Below the pieces are notes generated by a model. It worked only from the letters and a program-made list of their open reading frames with translations, made no database searches and was not told the origin of the DNA. Source: Gammaproteobacteria bacterium (GTDB lineage: Bacteria; Pseudomonadota; Gammaproteobacteria; Burkholderiales; Gallionellaceae). Taken from it: a stretch of DNA of 64,000 nucleotides. How positions within the stretch are numbered: position 1 is the first letter of the stretch; each line of letters begins with the position of its first letter. The stretch spans positions 124,001 through 188,000 of the forward strand of contig JAHJNJ010000036.1 of the NCBI GenBank assembly GCA_018820925.1, given 5' to 3'. Shown here piece by piece: positions 31,001-39,430 of the stretch. The position numbers were made by a program, and so were the translations under genes.

Positions 31001-34000
31001 AACGGTTGGGCGACGGTTTCTACGAACAGAAACTCATTCTCGACCAAATCACCGAACTGACCGGTCGCCGCTTCCTCGGCCAAAATGCCAGCGCCAACGA
31101 GCAATACACAGCCTTGCTGGATGCAGGTGTAGAAGCCGCCCAAGAACTCAAGCTGGTTCCTGGAGTGGCCCTGACTGCAGACCAAGTCGATGCGCTTACC
31201 TCCAACATGGTTTGGCTGGTTGATCAGATTGCCGAGTTGCCGGATGGCACGACACAACACGTGCTTGCGCCCAAGGTTTATCTCACCCGTGTGCAACTGG
31301 CCGACCTCAAGCCCAGCGGGGCTTTAATTGCCGCGGATGTGATCGACATCAAAATTACCGAGAAACCACAGATCGCACAGGCGCCTGAATTCGGCAAGAT
31401 CACCGATGGGACTGCATTCCGCATGCCACTACCGAGCGGGAATATGGTCAAACCACAGGATGGATTTGTCGCGATCAACGACGGTGCGATGTTATACGCG
31501 TCGAATGAAAACAGCAAAATCGTGACAGACGGGACAGTAGAACGCCTCCAAATTGTTCTCAAAGACAATGTTGCAGTTGGCGATCTGGAACCCGGCCCGG
31601 CTATAACCGGGAACAAGATCGCCTATGAAAGCAAGCCGCAACTGACCAGCGGTGCACTCAATAACAGCGGTACCATCCGTGCTAACACCTCGCTTTCCAT
31701 CGACGCCAAGGACATCAGCAACCGGGGTGGCACCATCAGTAGCGGTGGCAGCCTGGATTTGAATGCCAGCAACGATATCCTCAACCAATCCGGCAATATC
31801 AACGGCGGGAGCGTTACGCTCACTGCGGGCCGCGACATTGTCAGCGAACGCCTGACTGACAGCACAAGTTCGCAACAAACACAGCGGACGGAGATGGGCG
31901 GATTCGGCAAAGTCGCGCTTAACACTATTCAGCAAAGCAGTTTTACCACCACGCTTATCCACGGAACAGCAGGAATTACTTCCACTGGTACTCTCGACAT
32001 CAGTGCGGGCCGCGATGTCACCCTTGCAGGCAGCAATGTTAACGCGGGTGGCGATGCCGCCATCAATGCTGGGCGCGACTTGACCGTGCGCACCGTCACC
32101 GTCCAGGAAACCGCCAGCAATGATGCCATCAGTACCAGCCACACCGAGCAACTTGCCAGCAGCATCACAACCGGTGGCAATCTCATGCTTGCATCCGGTA
32201 ATGACATGCACCTGACATCGGCGTCACTGGAGGTCGGCAAAGATGCCACTCTTGCGGCGGGTGGAGATTTAACGCTGGATACCAGCAAAAACGTTGACAG
32301 CGTCAACGTTGACACGAAAACAACCAAGGTGCGCAGGTACGATGAAACCGTACTCGGTACTACCCTGAATGCTGGCGGCAATGTCACACTGACTGCAACA
32401 AGTGTTAAGACCGGCGAAACGACCGGTACTGCCGAACCGGGTGCCGATACAAACACGGGACGTGCTGACGGTAAAGGCAACATCCTGCTGGCAAACGCAA
32501 CCATCAACAGCAAAGGTACGCTTGCTGTTATTGCCGATGGCAATGTGGATATCACCAGTGTCGATGAAAAACACGAAACCTTCCAGCAGACAGTCACCGA
32601 ATCGAATGGCTTTCTCTCATCAACCACAACAACCAGAACGAAAGAAAGCAGTAGCAGTTCTGCCAAAGGCAGCAACCTGAGCGGTACCAACGTCGTTGTG
32701 CAAGCAGGCGATCAAGACGCCAAGACAGGTGATATCACCATCAAGGGCAGTACTATCGCCGCCACCGAAGTGGTGAGCATCGATGCAGGCCACGACCTGA
32801 ACATCGTCAGCGCAGAAGACAGCGCCAGCGCCAGCTCATCGGAAGTAAAAACGACCAAGGGCTTGACGATGGGCAGCAGCGGCCCCGAATTAGGCAAGAA
32901 CACCACCAACACCGTCACCGACGGCAGCACCACCCAGGTATCCAGCACCATCACGGGTAAAAACATCCTCACCCAAAGCGGCAACGACACCCGCATCAGT
33001 GCCTCCAATATCCAGAGCAAAGTAGACACCACCCTGTATGCGGGCAACAACCTCTACATCGAATCGGTGGCCAACACCCTGCGCCACAACCAGGAAACTA
33101 CTGAAACCAAGATCGGTCTCAACATTGCCATGATGGACGGCCGCCTGCACGATATCTCCGTGGGCACTAACGGCAAGATAACCGAAGACGGCAACACCAG
33201 CTCAACCCAGGTAGGCAGCCAGATCGGCAGCGAGGGCAGCGTCAATATTCTTTCCGGCAACAGCATGCTCATCAGTGCCAGCAAGCTCAAGGCCGGCACC
33301 GACATGAACCTGTCTGCAGGTGGAGACATCCTCATCTCCGGCCAATACGACCAGACCACAACGGAAAAAAGTACCGCTACGCGCATGAGCTCGATGAAGA
33401 GCAAAGACAAAATCAGCGACGAGACACAAGACTACACCTTCGTCGGCAGCTCACTCGATGCTGGCGACAACCTCAACATCAAGGCCGGAAACAATATTGA
33501 TTTCACCGCCGCCATGCTCAGCAGCGGCGCTGACACCAACCTCACCGCCGAAGAAGGGCAAATCCGCTTCCTCACGCAAAAGAACATCAAAATCGTCAGC
33601 CAGACCGTTGACGACGAGGACCTCGTCTACGAAGTCCACAAAGGCAAAGGCAGCAAAGACGAAGCCCTCGTCTACACCCAGATCAAAACCGGCGGTAAAC
33701 TCAATGTCGATGCTGCCAAAGGCGTAGTCGTAGAAGTCGACGAAGTCCCTGCAGTCCCAGTCGCGGAAGAAACCACCGACAAAGACGGCAATGTCATACC
33801 CGCCACGCCAGCCCTGACCACCGACCCCAACATCATCCCGCACCCCACCTTCAGCGCCAGCACAGCCGCCCTGGTCAAACAACCGGGCATGGAATGGATG
33901 GGCCAGATGCTCAAGCGCGATGACGTCGACTGGCAAAAAGCCGCCGTCGCGCATGACCACTGGGATTACAAAAACCAGAACCTGACAGAAGCCGGGGCAA

Positions 34001-35856
34001 TCATCGTCGTCGTGGTCGTTACCTACTTCACGGCGGGCGCGGCCAGCAGCGCCGCTACCTCGGTCACCACCGCCACGGGCAGCGCAGCCGTAGGCGCAGC
34101 AGCAGGCGCAGCCGTCACCAGCCTCGCCACCACCGCCGCCCTCAGCTTCGCCAACAACGGCGGCGACTTGGGCAAAACCCTTAACGATCTGGGCAAGAAA
34201 GAAAGCATCCGCGGCCTGCTCACCGCCATGGTCACCGCAGGCGTACTGCAAGGCCTGAACTCCACGCTCGGCATCGAAAAAGTCAACGCCAAATCTTCCT
34301 TCGGCCAACAACTCGGCAAAAACCTCATCGACAACACCGCCAGCACCGTCCTCAACCACGCCATCAACGGCGGCGACCTGCAACAGATGCTGGAACAAAG
34401 TTTCAAGAGTGCCTTCATCGACACCGGTGCCGCACAGACCGCCTACAAGATTGGCGACATGAAGGGGAAGGAACTCAACAACTTCACCCACAAGCTCGCT
34501 CATGCCATTGCCGGCTGCGCAGTGGGCGTGGCCAAGGCAGGCGACTGTAGCAGCGGCGCACTGGGTGCAGTGGTGGGCGAACTGTCGGCGGAATTTTACG
34601 CTCCGGAGAGCACAGCGGGCATGACGCAGGAGCAGATCGACAAAATGAAAATCGACACCGTCAACTTCGCCAAGATAATGGCGAGCGTGGCGGCGGCGGT
34701 CACGGGCGGGGATGCGGAAGCGATCAACCTGGCGGCGAGTACGGGGGGGAATGCGGCGGAGAATAATCGGTTGCTGCATTTGGATGAGCAGGATCGCATC
34801 AAGAAACTCGCCAAAGGCGACCCAGAGGAGGAAGCGAGGCTTACAGCTGCTGCGTGCGCACTTACGCACTGTGCGGATGGGGTACCCAAAGATGATCCCA
34901 GTTATGGGTACCTCAAAATGCTACAAGAAACAGGCAGTGGCATGCAGGATGAAATGACTTTGCTCTCCAATCAAACAGAGTGGAATGGGCAGGGTTGGAA
35001 TCGACTCTTCCAATATTCTAAAGTTGACCAATATATCTCTGACCCAGCTTCCCAAAGCAAATTGGGGACACGTGCAGGTGGTGTGCTGCAAGCATTTGCT
35101 GGCTCTGCGACTGCGATTGGTGGTGGTGGTTTGTTTGCTGGCGGTGTTGCTACTTGCCTTGAGACAGGTATAGGTTGTTTTGCTGTCGCCGGAGGTGGGG
35201 CGATGACGGTTTATGGCTACGATATGACCATAGCTGGTACAACCACAGCCTACACTGGAAATCCGACCTTGACCTATGGTGAGCAAGTTTTGCAATCGTT
35301 GGGGATGAGTCCGCAGGCGGCAGGTATAACGTATGCGCTTGTCGGATTGAGTCCCGCTATCACTCCTGCGATACAACAAGCCTTTATGAAGGCAGCCCCA
35401 CAAATAGATGCATCGATATTAAATTCGCAGGCAAAAATAGGGCAGAACATAGATGATATTGCTTCAAGTTTGGCAACAAATTCAACTCACCGCGCAGGAA
35501 CTGCAGATAGAGTTGTGCTAGGAAAATGGGAAGGAAATTATGAAGGTTATGTTGGTGATGCCAAGCTGAATGGAGGTATTTGGTATCAGACAGATAAGGG
35601 TGTTTGGGAAAAAATGACTAATGGGCTAACCGATGCAGAAAAAGTGACAGTCGCATGGAAGGTAAATGAATCATTTTTGAAACAACAGCTACAAGCTGGG
35701 ATTCCACGATTTGAATTTGTCGGTGAGCCTATTGTAAATACGCTTGCAAACCCCGCAGTAGCATCTTCCTTTAGAGTGCGAGAAATCCAGTATTTATCGC
35801 AGGAAGCGCCCAAATGGGGCTATGTGCGTGAAGGAAATTCTTGGGTAAAAAAATAA
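28042..35856 (+). CDS. giant TpsA/CdiA-type exoprotein with C-terminal toxin module
   Basis: 2,604 residues, preceded by AAGGGGA. In order: an extended signal peptide (1-55, FRRAVAWFTIIAYVGQPL), a TPS secretion domain (~60-300) with the hallmark NPNG at 155-158 and CNGCGF, long filamentous-hemagglutinin beta-helix repeats (~300-1,900), a glycine/alanine hydrophobic DUF637-like region (~1,975-2,190), and a degenerate VENN boundary AENN (2239-2242). The C-terminal ~362 residues are encoded by clearly AT-richer DNA and comprise a hydrophobic glycine-rich entry-like domain (2290-2420) and a terminal ~125-residue domain (from ~2480, GTADRVVLGKWEG to GYVREGNSWVKK) as the probable toxin. No toxin chemistry can be assigned from sequence. 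Confidence 0.9.
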   Translation: MSTRKQANIEQNPDDITLARPSPFRRAVAWFTIIAYVGQPLVVTAEVIADQSDASKRPTVDVTANGLPLVQIATPNAAGLSHNQYTQFNVGPEGVILNNSNATVQTQQAGFVSANPNLVNSSANIILNEVTSTNRSQLNGYTEVAGQQAEVIIANPNGITCNGCGFINTSRGVLTTGTPVIGAGGSLDAFRVTGGDIQIGSSGLNGSNLDQLDLISRSVQVNGEIWANNLNVITGTNQVSHDLQGVTVINGIANQPTVGIDVALLGGMYANKIYLVGTEAGVGVRSFGNLAAQAGDFYLNNAGLITLEGNTTASDSNNVGGNITINSDTGIINNGLLYSQQDALLTSAGGSITNSGLLSAGGNLTLDADSLNSTGALGAGIDVFGNAMQNGNLSITTKNGTVVSGVNMSGGSMSIKATDINLTNSKTNAWSGITLEATAGNIDLTKAQTQSVIGNIGLIATGAVNNTAGYLYGANVTSNSASFINTNAGLDKGMVGAYGDISLTANTIDNTNGQIGNALHGGGNTTLTASGNLTNAGGQIDSDQDLTVTANTIVGNGQVTAGHDAYINLQGNYTNATGNEFKAKNNLTVTTTGNFVNQADLKAVNTLTLNAANITNAGRIEGNTVEAHSNNFTNTETVMGDVINVYANNLNNLNANAVIGATQSINLTIANALNNQDGANILSLGDINIGSNLAIDPATGYLMGNAVSVTNQSATIESWGNMRISANTITNKRTLLTIGTNTWTGTPVVGVDSYNGSAGSPSYTPTFTQDYVAASTPEASLKVSGNAWFKANAINNEYSSVAIAGVETFSATLNQTALVLNNVETRNGVQNNFVNEVVGWHWSMCGGGGFPPSPPYPCKVNDYAWVNHPTYPSDTITTPVGYVNATHTAAVIKGDAGGVNNQTISSGAVGGTAATLGATLGSSQGSVSASNGSNTVTVPSSGLYTLHSQPGQNYLVTTDPRFTNYQNFVSSDYMLNRLSLDPLLIQKRLGDGFYEQKLILDQITELTGRRFLGQNASANEQYTALLDAGVEAAQELKLVPGVALTADQVDALTSNMVWLVDQIAELPDGTTQHVLAPKVYLTRVQLADLKPSGALIAADVIDIKITEKPQIAQAPEFGKITDGTAFRMPLPSGNMVKPQDGFVAINDGAMLYASNENSKIVTDGTVERLQIVLKDNVAVGDLEPGPAITGNKIAYESKPQLTSGALNNSGTIRANTSLSIDAKDISNRGGTISSGGSLDLNASNDILNQSGNINGGSVTLTAGRDIVSERLTDSTSSQQTQRTEMGGFGKVALNTIQQSSFTTTLIHGTAGITSTGTLDISAGRDVTLAGSNVNAGGDAAINAGRDLTVRTVTVQETASNDAISTSHTEQLASSITTGGNLMLASGNDMHLTSASLEVGKDATLAAGGDLTLDTSKNVDSVNVDTKTTKVRRYDETVLGTTLNAGGNVTLTATSVKTGETTGTAEPGADTNTGRADGKGNILLANATINSKGTLAVIADGNVDITSVDEKHETFQQTVTESNGFLSSTTTTRTKESSSSSAKGSNLSGTNVVVQAGDQDAKTGDITIKGSTIAATEVVSIDAGHDLNIVSAEDSASASSSEVKTTKGLTMGSSGPELGKNTTNTVTDGSTTQVSSTITGKNILTQSGNDTRISASNIQSKVDTTLYAGNNLYIESVANTLRHNQETTETKIGLNIAMMDGRLHDISVGTNGKITEDGNTSSTQVGSQIGSEGSVNILSGNSMLISASKLKAGTDMNLSAGGDILISGQYDQTTTEKSTATRMSSMKSKDKISDETQDYTFVGSSLDAGDNLNIKAGNNIDFTAAMLSSGADTNLTAEEGQIRFLTQKNIKIVSQTVDDEDLVYEVHKGKGSKDEALVYTQIKTGGKLNVDAAKGVVVEVDEVPAVPVAEETTDKDGNVIPATPALTTDPNIIPHPTFSASTAALVKQPGMEWMGQMLKRDDVDWQKAAVAHDHWDYKNQNLTEAGAIIVVVVVTYFTAGAASSAATSVTTATGSAAVGAAAGAAVTSLATTAALSFANNGGDLGKTLNDLGKKESIRGLLTAMVTAGVLQGLNSTLGIEKVNAKSSFGQQLGKNLIDNTASTVLNHAINGGDLQQMLEQSFKSAFIDTGAAQTAYKIGDMKGKELNNFTHKLAHAIAGCAVGVAKAGDCSSGALGAVVGELSAEFYAPESTAGMTQEQIDKMKIDTVNFAKIMASVAAAVTGGDAEAINLAASTGGNAAENNRLLHLDEQDRIKKLAKGDPEEEARLTAAACALTHCADGVPKDDPSYGYLKMLQETGSGMQDEMTLLSNQTEWNGQGWNRLFQYSKVDQYISDPASQSKLGTRAGGVLQAFAGSATAIGGGGLFAGGVATCLETGIGCFAVAGGGAMTVYGYDMTIAGTTTAYTGNPTLTYGEQVLQSLGMSPQAAGITYALVGLSPAITPAIQQAFMKAAPQIDASILNSQAKIGQNIDDIASSLATNSTHRAGTADRVVLGKWEGNYEGYVGDAKLNGGIWYQTDKGVWEKMTNGLTDAEKVTVAWKVNESFLKQQLQAGIPRFEFVGEPIVNTLANPAVASSFRVREIQYLSQEAPKWGYVREGNSWVKK

Positions 35857-35866
35857 GAGGTCGGAA

Positions 35867-36304
35867 ATGTATACCTGCAAAAACATACATTTGATAGCTG
35901 ATTCATTTATGCATGCAAATGGATTTAGCTGGCAGCAAGATGAATTAATGTTTGGCGAAATACCGACCGTATATTGGTCTGGTAGGGGTGTCTACCTCAG
36001 AATTCGCCTTATCGAAAGACAATGCGAGACGGAAATATCAATTCTGAAAGATGAGGGGGCGGGTCTGCCACAACATCGTAATGACTGGGTCAATGTGTTC
36101 ACCTTTACGGATGAATACCAAAGGCGACTTAAAATGACAGTAGAAGAACTTGTCTCACAGCTTGTTGTGTCCACTTCAGATTGTTTAGCTCAGTTGGCGG
36201 ATGGGCTCGTCAAGTTGATACCAATTTTGGACCGAGCAATACTAGCTTCCTTAAATCAAAAAAGGGTCAATGAGCAATCTGGGGCGGTTCGCAAACCAAA
36301 TTGA
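35867..36304 (+). CDS. probable CDI immunity protein
   Basis: 145 residues, starting 10 bases after the exoprotein stop with GAGG upstream. No signal peptide or membrane segment; acidic and aromatic residues are frequent. It matches no family I recognise. Position, size, AT-rich composition shared with the toxin-coding 3' end, and tight spacing are what is expected of a CdiI that neutralises the adjacent CdiA C-terminal toxin. The role is inferred from context. Confidence 0.7.
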   Translation: MYTCKNIHLIADSFMHANGFSWQQDELMFGEIPTVYWSGRGVYLRIRLIERQCETEISILKDEGAGLPQHRNDWVNVFTFTDEYQRRLKMTVEELVSQLVVSTSDCLAQLADGLVKLIPILDRAILASLNQKRVNEQSGAVRKPN

Positions 36305-36521
36305 ATCAAAGGAATCAAAGAGGGAATCAAAGGGAATCAAAGGCAATCAAAGGGGTCAATCAAAGGGGTCAATCAAAGGGGTCAGCTTCAATCAAAGGGG
36401 TCAGCTTCGCATTTAATTTTTCAAAATCATGCCACGTCGCCCACGCATCAAATTAGCCGAAGTCCCGCAGCACATCGCAAATCAAAGGGGTCAGCATCAC
36501 ATTTATTTTTGAACAACGGAG
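36303..36521. repeat. AATCAAAGGGGTCAG tandem array with a RAYT 5' relic
   Basis: Eight AATCAAAGG units begin at 36304, 36313, 36325, 36335, 36345, 36358, 36371 and 36390, with a ninth at 36480. Later units lengthen to AATCAAAGGGGTCAGCTTC plus GCATTTA. Between units eight and nine, at 36429-36476, is ATGCCACGTCGCCCACGCAT..., which translates as MPRRPRIKLAEVPQHI, the first 16 residues of the transposase at 38199 in diverged form. Irregular unit spacing (9-19 bases) and the lack of spacers exclude CRISPR. No gene fits here. Confidence 0.75.
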
Positions 36522-36578
36522 CAATCGGGGTCAGGTTCGCAATAAAGGCGCGAACAAAATTACTCGGATATTTAGGTG
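36522..36578. repeat. CAATCGGGGTCAGGTTCGCAAT repeat, copy 1
   Basis: It starts CAATCGGGGTCAGGTTCG, continues AATAA, and ends AAATTACTCGGATAT plus TTAGGTG. A second, related copy is at 40939-41030; the two copies bracket the lipoprotein/RAYT island. Confidence 0.65.
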
Positions 36579-36611
36579 CCAAAGTGTGTGGATAAACAAC
36601 ATAGCGATGCG

Positions 36612-37124
36612 ATGAAAACATTTCTCTCCCTATTGATCATCCTGCTGACCGGTTGCACAGCACTCCCCAGGTACAACTATCAATCGCAATCCAGCAGCGA
36701 TCCGGTAATCATCTTTGGAGATCGTTTTGGCGAAAGTGCGATCAGCAGCCCTGCCAGATCATTCTCGATTAACACCAAAGATGCCGCTGCCAATATATGT
36801 ACGGATTTTGACTTTGTGGGAACGACATCGGATCACTGGATGAGATTAAATAGTTCGACCATACAGATCAAAGCGCCAGTTGGCAGAGCTGTAGCCATTC
36901 GTGGCGTTTACTTTTATAGCGCTACCGCTGTGAATACCCAGGCACCCGTTACGACATGTGAGCCACCTGTACTCATGTTTCCCCCCAAAGCGGCTGCAAT
37001 TTATTCGGTTGATGTGGATACCGCACATAACAATTGTTCACTCAGCATCGTGCAGAAATTGCCAAACGGTCAACAGGAAAAGGTAGAAGGATTAACTGTA
37101 CTGCCTGCCTGTAGGGATCACTGA
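36612..37124 (+). CDS. putative lipoprotein of unknown function
   Basis: Starting at the ATG at 36612 gives a compact signal MKTFLSLLIILLTGC with lipobox LTGC. An upstream in-frame ATG at 36576 adds 12 polar residues and lacks a ribosome site, as does 36612, so the start is not certain. 170 residues; the mature part contains serine-rich and beta-strand-like segments and four cysteines. No family recognised. It lies inside the repeat island. Confidence 0.55.
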   Translation: MKTFLSLLIILLTGCTALPRYNYQSQSSSDPVIIFGDRFGESAISSPARSFSINTKDAAANICTDFDFVGTTSDHWMRLNSSTIQIKAPVGRAVAIRGVYFYSATAVNTQAPVTTCEPPVLMFPPKAAAIYSVDVDTAHNNCSLSIVQKLPNGQQEKVEGLTVLPACRDH

Positions 37125-37172
37125 TCATTCAGATAGAAGTGTTTCATCAAAATATTTTCAAGGAGACTGGTA

Positions 37173-37841
37173 ATGAAGTTATTTGCTAAGGGTGTTTTGT
37201 GGGCGGTGTTGGCGGCAATGTCGTTAACGAGTTGCGGCGGGGGTGGTAGCACCATTCATGGCGGTGTGTTCATCATGGCAGGTACATACGCGACCGGATC
37301 TCCTGCGGTATATTCAGCAACGGTATTTGTTTACACGGATAATATGAATGGCGCTCCCATTACAGATGCAACGGTTATGGTGAATTCGCAGCCACTGACT
37401 TACGATGCGACAGCGAAATATTATATGGGTACTGTCTCGCCGGATGCTGGTAAATTCAACCTTTCCGTGACTGCTAATGGCGCCACTTATACATCCACTG
37501 TGGACGCATTCACTTCGATTCCCGCAATCCTTCTTCCGTCTTCCTTTATTGCTAATAACCCTAACACGATCACATGGACGAAGCCGGGTGGCGCTCCTGC
37601 AACAAGCAGCACGATGTTTTATAACCTGGAGATCGTCGATACCAATTTCAATAGAGTTTATGCGGGTGGATCGAATACAACAGAGAGTGTATTAATTCCG
37701 GCTGGCACAACGCTTGGAAGTACAAGTTACTACGTGAATTTATATGGAACACATCAGGTTTACCCAATCGCCAACGCTGCAACAGGCAGTAACTTTAGTA
37801 TGCAGGCTTATGCAGCTCAGGCTATTTTACAAACGCAGTAG
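37173..37841 (+). CDS. putative lipoprotein sharing leader with 39750
   Basis: 222 residues. AAGGAG lies 8 bases before the ATG. Signal with lipobox LTSC followed by GGGGS. The mature portion has a beta-sandwich look (a TVFVYTDNMNGAPITDATVMV segment like a carboxypeptidase-regulatory or Ig-like domain at ~45-110). The 37 bases from 37153 through the first codons are identical to those before and in the gene at 39750, while the mature parts are unrelated. Surface location in the outer membrane is inferred. Confidence 0.7.
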   Translation: MKLFAKGVLWAVLAAMSLTSCGGGGSTIHGGVFIMAGTYATGSPAVYSATVFVYTDNMNGAPITDATVMVNSQPLTYDATAKYYMGTVSPDAGKFNLSVTANGATYTSTVDAFTSIPAILLPSSFIANNPNTITWTKPGGAPATSSTMFYNLEIVDTNFNRVYAGGSNTTESVLIPAGTTLGSTSYYVNLYGTHQVYPIANAATGSNFSMQAYAAQAILQTQ

Positions 37842-37974
37842 GTGTTGAATTATCGAACAATAAGGAACAGCAATTGTCTTATTGCATCCACCTAAACTAC
37901 CTGGGTGGGACGTAACGAGGAACCAAAGGTACCGGAGTCGAATTGTTTTTGAAGACATAGGATGAAAGAGAAAT

Positions 37975-38130
37975 ATGCCCCGCCGCCCACGCATCAATCT
38001 GGCAGAACATCCGCAACATGTGGTGCAGCGTGGTCATAACCGCGAAGCCTGTTTCTTTGCAGACGAGGACTATTTGTTTTTCTGCACTGGCTGCGCGAGG
38101 GGGCGAAAAAATACTGCTGTGACATACACG
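37975..38130 (+). pseudogene. truncated duplicate of the RAYT 5' end
   Basis: The first ~33 codons match the intact gene 224 bases downstream nearly base for base (MPRRPRINLAEHPQHVVQRG). Then a one-base deletion in the DYLF region shifts the frame, and the copy breaks off at 38128 just before the repeated end motif. It cannot make a functional transposase. Confidence 0.8.
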
Positions 38131-38198
38131 AACCAAAGGTACCGAACCAAAGGTACCGGAGTCGAATTGTTTTTGAAGACATAGGATGAAAGAGAAAT

Positions 38199-38927
38199 AT
38201 GCCCCGCCGCCCTCGCGTCAATCTGGCAGAACATCCGCAACATGTGGTGCAGCGTGGTCATAACCGCGAAGCCTGTTTCTTTGCAGACGAGGACTATTTG
38301 TTTTATCTGCACTGGCTGCGCGAAGGAGCGAAGAAATACTGCTGTGACATACATGCTTACGTATTGATGACCAATCACGTGCATCTGCTGTTGACGCCAC
38401 ACCACCCGGATGCGATCTCTCTACTGATGCAATCCTTGGGGCGGCGCTATGCGCAATATGTGAATCGAATCTACAGACGCAGTGGCAGTGTATGGGAGGG
38501 GCGGTTCAAAGCGAGCCTGATTCAGGCGGAGGCATATCTGATGACCTGCTACCGCTATATCGAATTGAACCCGGTGCGTGCCGAAATGGTGCGCGACCCC
38601 GGCGAGTATCGCTGGTCTAGTTATCGTTGGCATGGTCTGGGGATGAGTAACGAACTGATAACCGACCATCCTCTATACGTGGCGCAGGGGATGGAAGAGG
38701 AAGCGCGCAGGGCGGCCTATCGTGCCTTGTTCAGGGCGCACCTGGATGCAGAGGCTCTGGATGAGATTCGCAAGGCGACGAGTCGAAGCCTGCCGTTGGG
38801 CAGCGAGCGATTCAAGGAGCAGGTAGAAGCCGTGTTGGGCAAGCGGGTAGGGTTGCAACCTCGCGGCAGGCGCGAGGCTGCGCCGACAACTATTGTTTTG
38901 CCCGGTCAGTTGGGGCTGGATTTGTGA
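38199..38927 (+). CDS. REP-associated tyrosine transposase (RAYT, IS200-like Y1)
   Basis: 242 residues. A Y1 transposase domain with the HUH motif NHVHLLL (H60, H62) and the catalytic tyrosine near 118-120 in CYRYIELNPVRAE. The N-terminal MPRRPR...QHVVQRGHNR pattern is typical of RAYTs. These enzymes cleave and join single-stranded REP hairpins and are usually single-copy and immobile. The C-terminal ~90 residues are a helical, arginine-rich tail. The key residues are intact, so it may be active. Around it are 5' relics (36429, 37975), GGGGTC arrays and GGTACC-type ends. Confidence 0.88.
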   Translation: MPRRPRVNLAEHPQHVVQRGHNREACFFADEDYLFYLHWLREGAKKYCCDIHAYVLMTNHVHLLLTPHHPDAISLLMQSLGRRYAQYVNRIYRRSGSVWEGRFKASLIQAEAYLMTCYRYIELNPVRAEMVRDPGEYRWSSYRWHGLGMSNELITDHPLYVAQGMEEEARRAAYRALFRAHLDAEALDEIRKATSRSLPLGSERFKEQVEAVLGKRVGLQPRGRREAAPTTIVLPGQLGLDL

Positions 38928-39007
38928 TGGGGATTTTTCATGAAAAAGAAATCGACTCCGGTACCTTTGGTAATGGGTTAATCAGTGGTCTATGCAGAGG
39001 AAATAAA

Positions 39008-39430
39008 ATGACTCAATTGCTGAAATACATTGTCAAATTTCTGTCAGCACTTTTCGATGATTACGGCTTTTATATTAAGGAATCTAGTAATTCTGGAAAT
39101 AGATTCTCAGGCGCCTCGATACTATTGGCATCTGGCGATGTTGAAATATTTTTAGCAATAGAGAGGGATGAAATCACGGCATACTTCCGCAGTACGCACG
39201 ACTTACGAAAGAACAATTGGTATTCTTCTGAAATCATTCTTTCATTTCTAGGACACAGAGCACCCTGTGGTGTTTTGGACGAGTCAACATCCACTTTAAT
39301 CAGAAATGAAATACCCAGAATTGTTGGCTGTTTACGCAAATCCGAGGCTGAGAGTACCCTTGTGCATTTAGATGAAATTGAAAAGCACAGATCAAAGCAA
39401 ACCAGTGCCTCGACCAAACGCAAGGTCTGA
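39008..39430 (+). CDS. small protein, possible orphan immunity protein
   Basis: The start at 39008 follows AGAGGA; an upstream in-frame ATG at 38924 would overlap the RAYT stop and the element end and is less likely. 140 residues, no signal, AT-rich codons. An alternating beta pattern (VEIFLAIERDEITAYFRS) followed by a helical C-terminus resembles many small toxin-immunity proteins in style, and the CDI immunity candidate at 35867 has a similar size and layout. I know of no family match; the immunity role is inferred from position and composition. Confidence 0.55.
   Translation: MTQLLKYIVKFLSALFDDYGFYIKESSNSGNRFSGASILLASGDVEIFLAIERDEITAYFRSTHDLRKNNWYSSEIILSFLGHRAPCGVLDESTSTLIRNEIPRIVGCLRKSEAESTLVHLDEIEKHRSKQTSASTKRKV

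Larger units (their letters stand above)
37921..38970 (+). mobile_element. RAYT-containing element with GGTACC-type ends
   Basis: The left end carries AACCAAAGGTACCGGAGTCG at 37921; the right end carries TCGACTCCGGTACCTTTGG at 38952-38970, its reverse complement. The element encloses an intact RAYT at 38199. A 224-base segment has been tandemly duplicated at the left, so the left-end motif recurs at 38145, with an extra partial copy at 38131. The limits are inferred from the inverted ends. Confidence 0.6.

Noticed and set aside
33451-34869. 472-codon minus-strand frame opposite the exoprotein
   Set aside because: Glycine/aspartate/valine-rich shadow of the repeat-coding strand; no ribosome site.
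36303-36503. CRISPR-like array
   Set aside because: Units are 9-19 bases apart with no unique spacers of constant length and no cas gene in the window.
38924-39007. N-terminal extension of the 39008 gene
   Set aside because: It overlaps the RAYT stop and the element's right-end motif; the ATG at 39008 has its own ribosome site.
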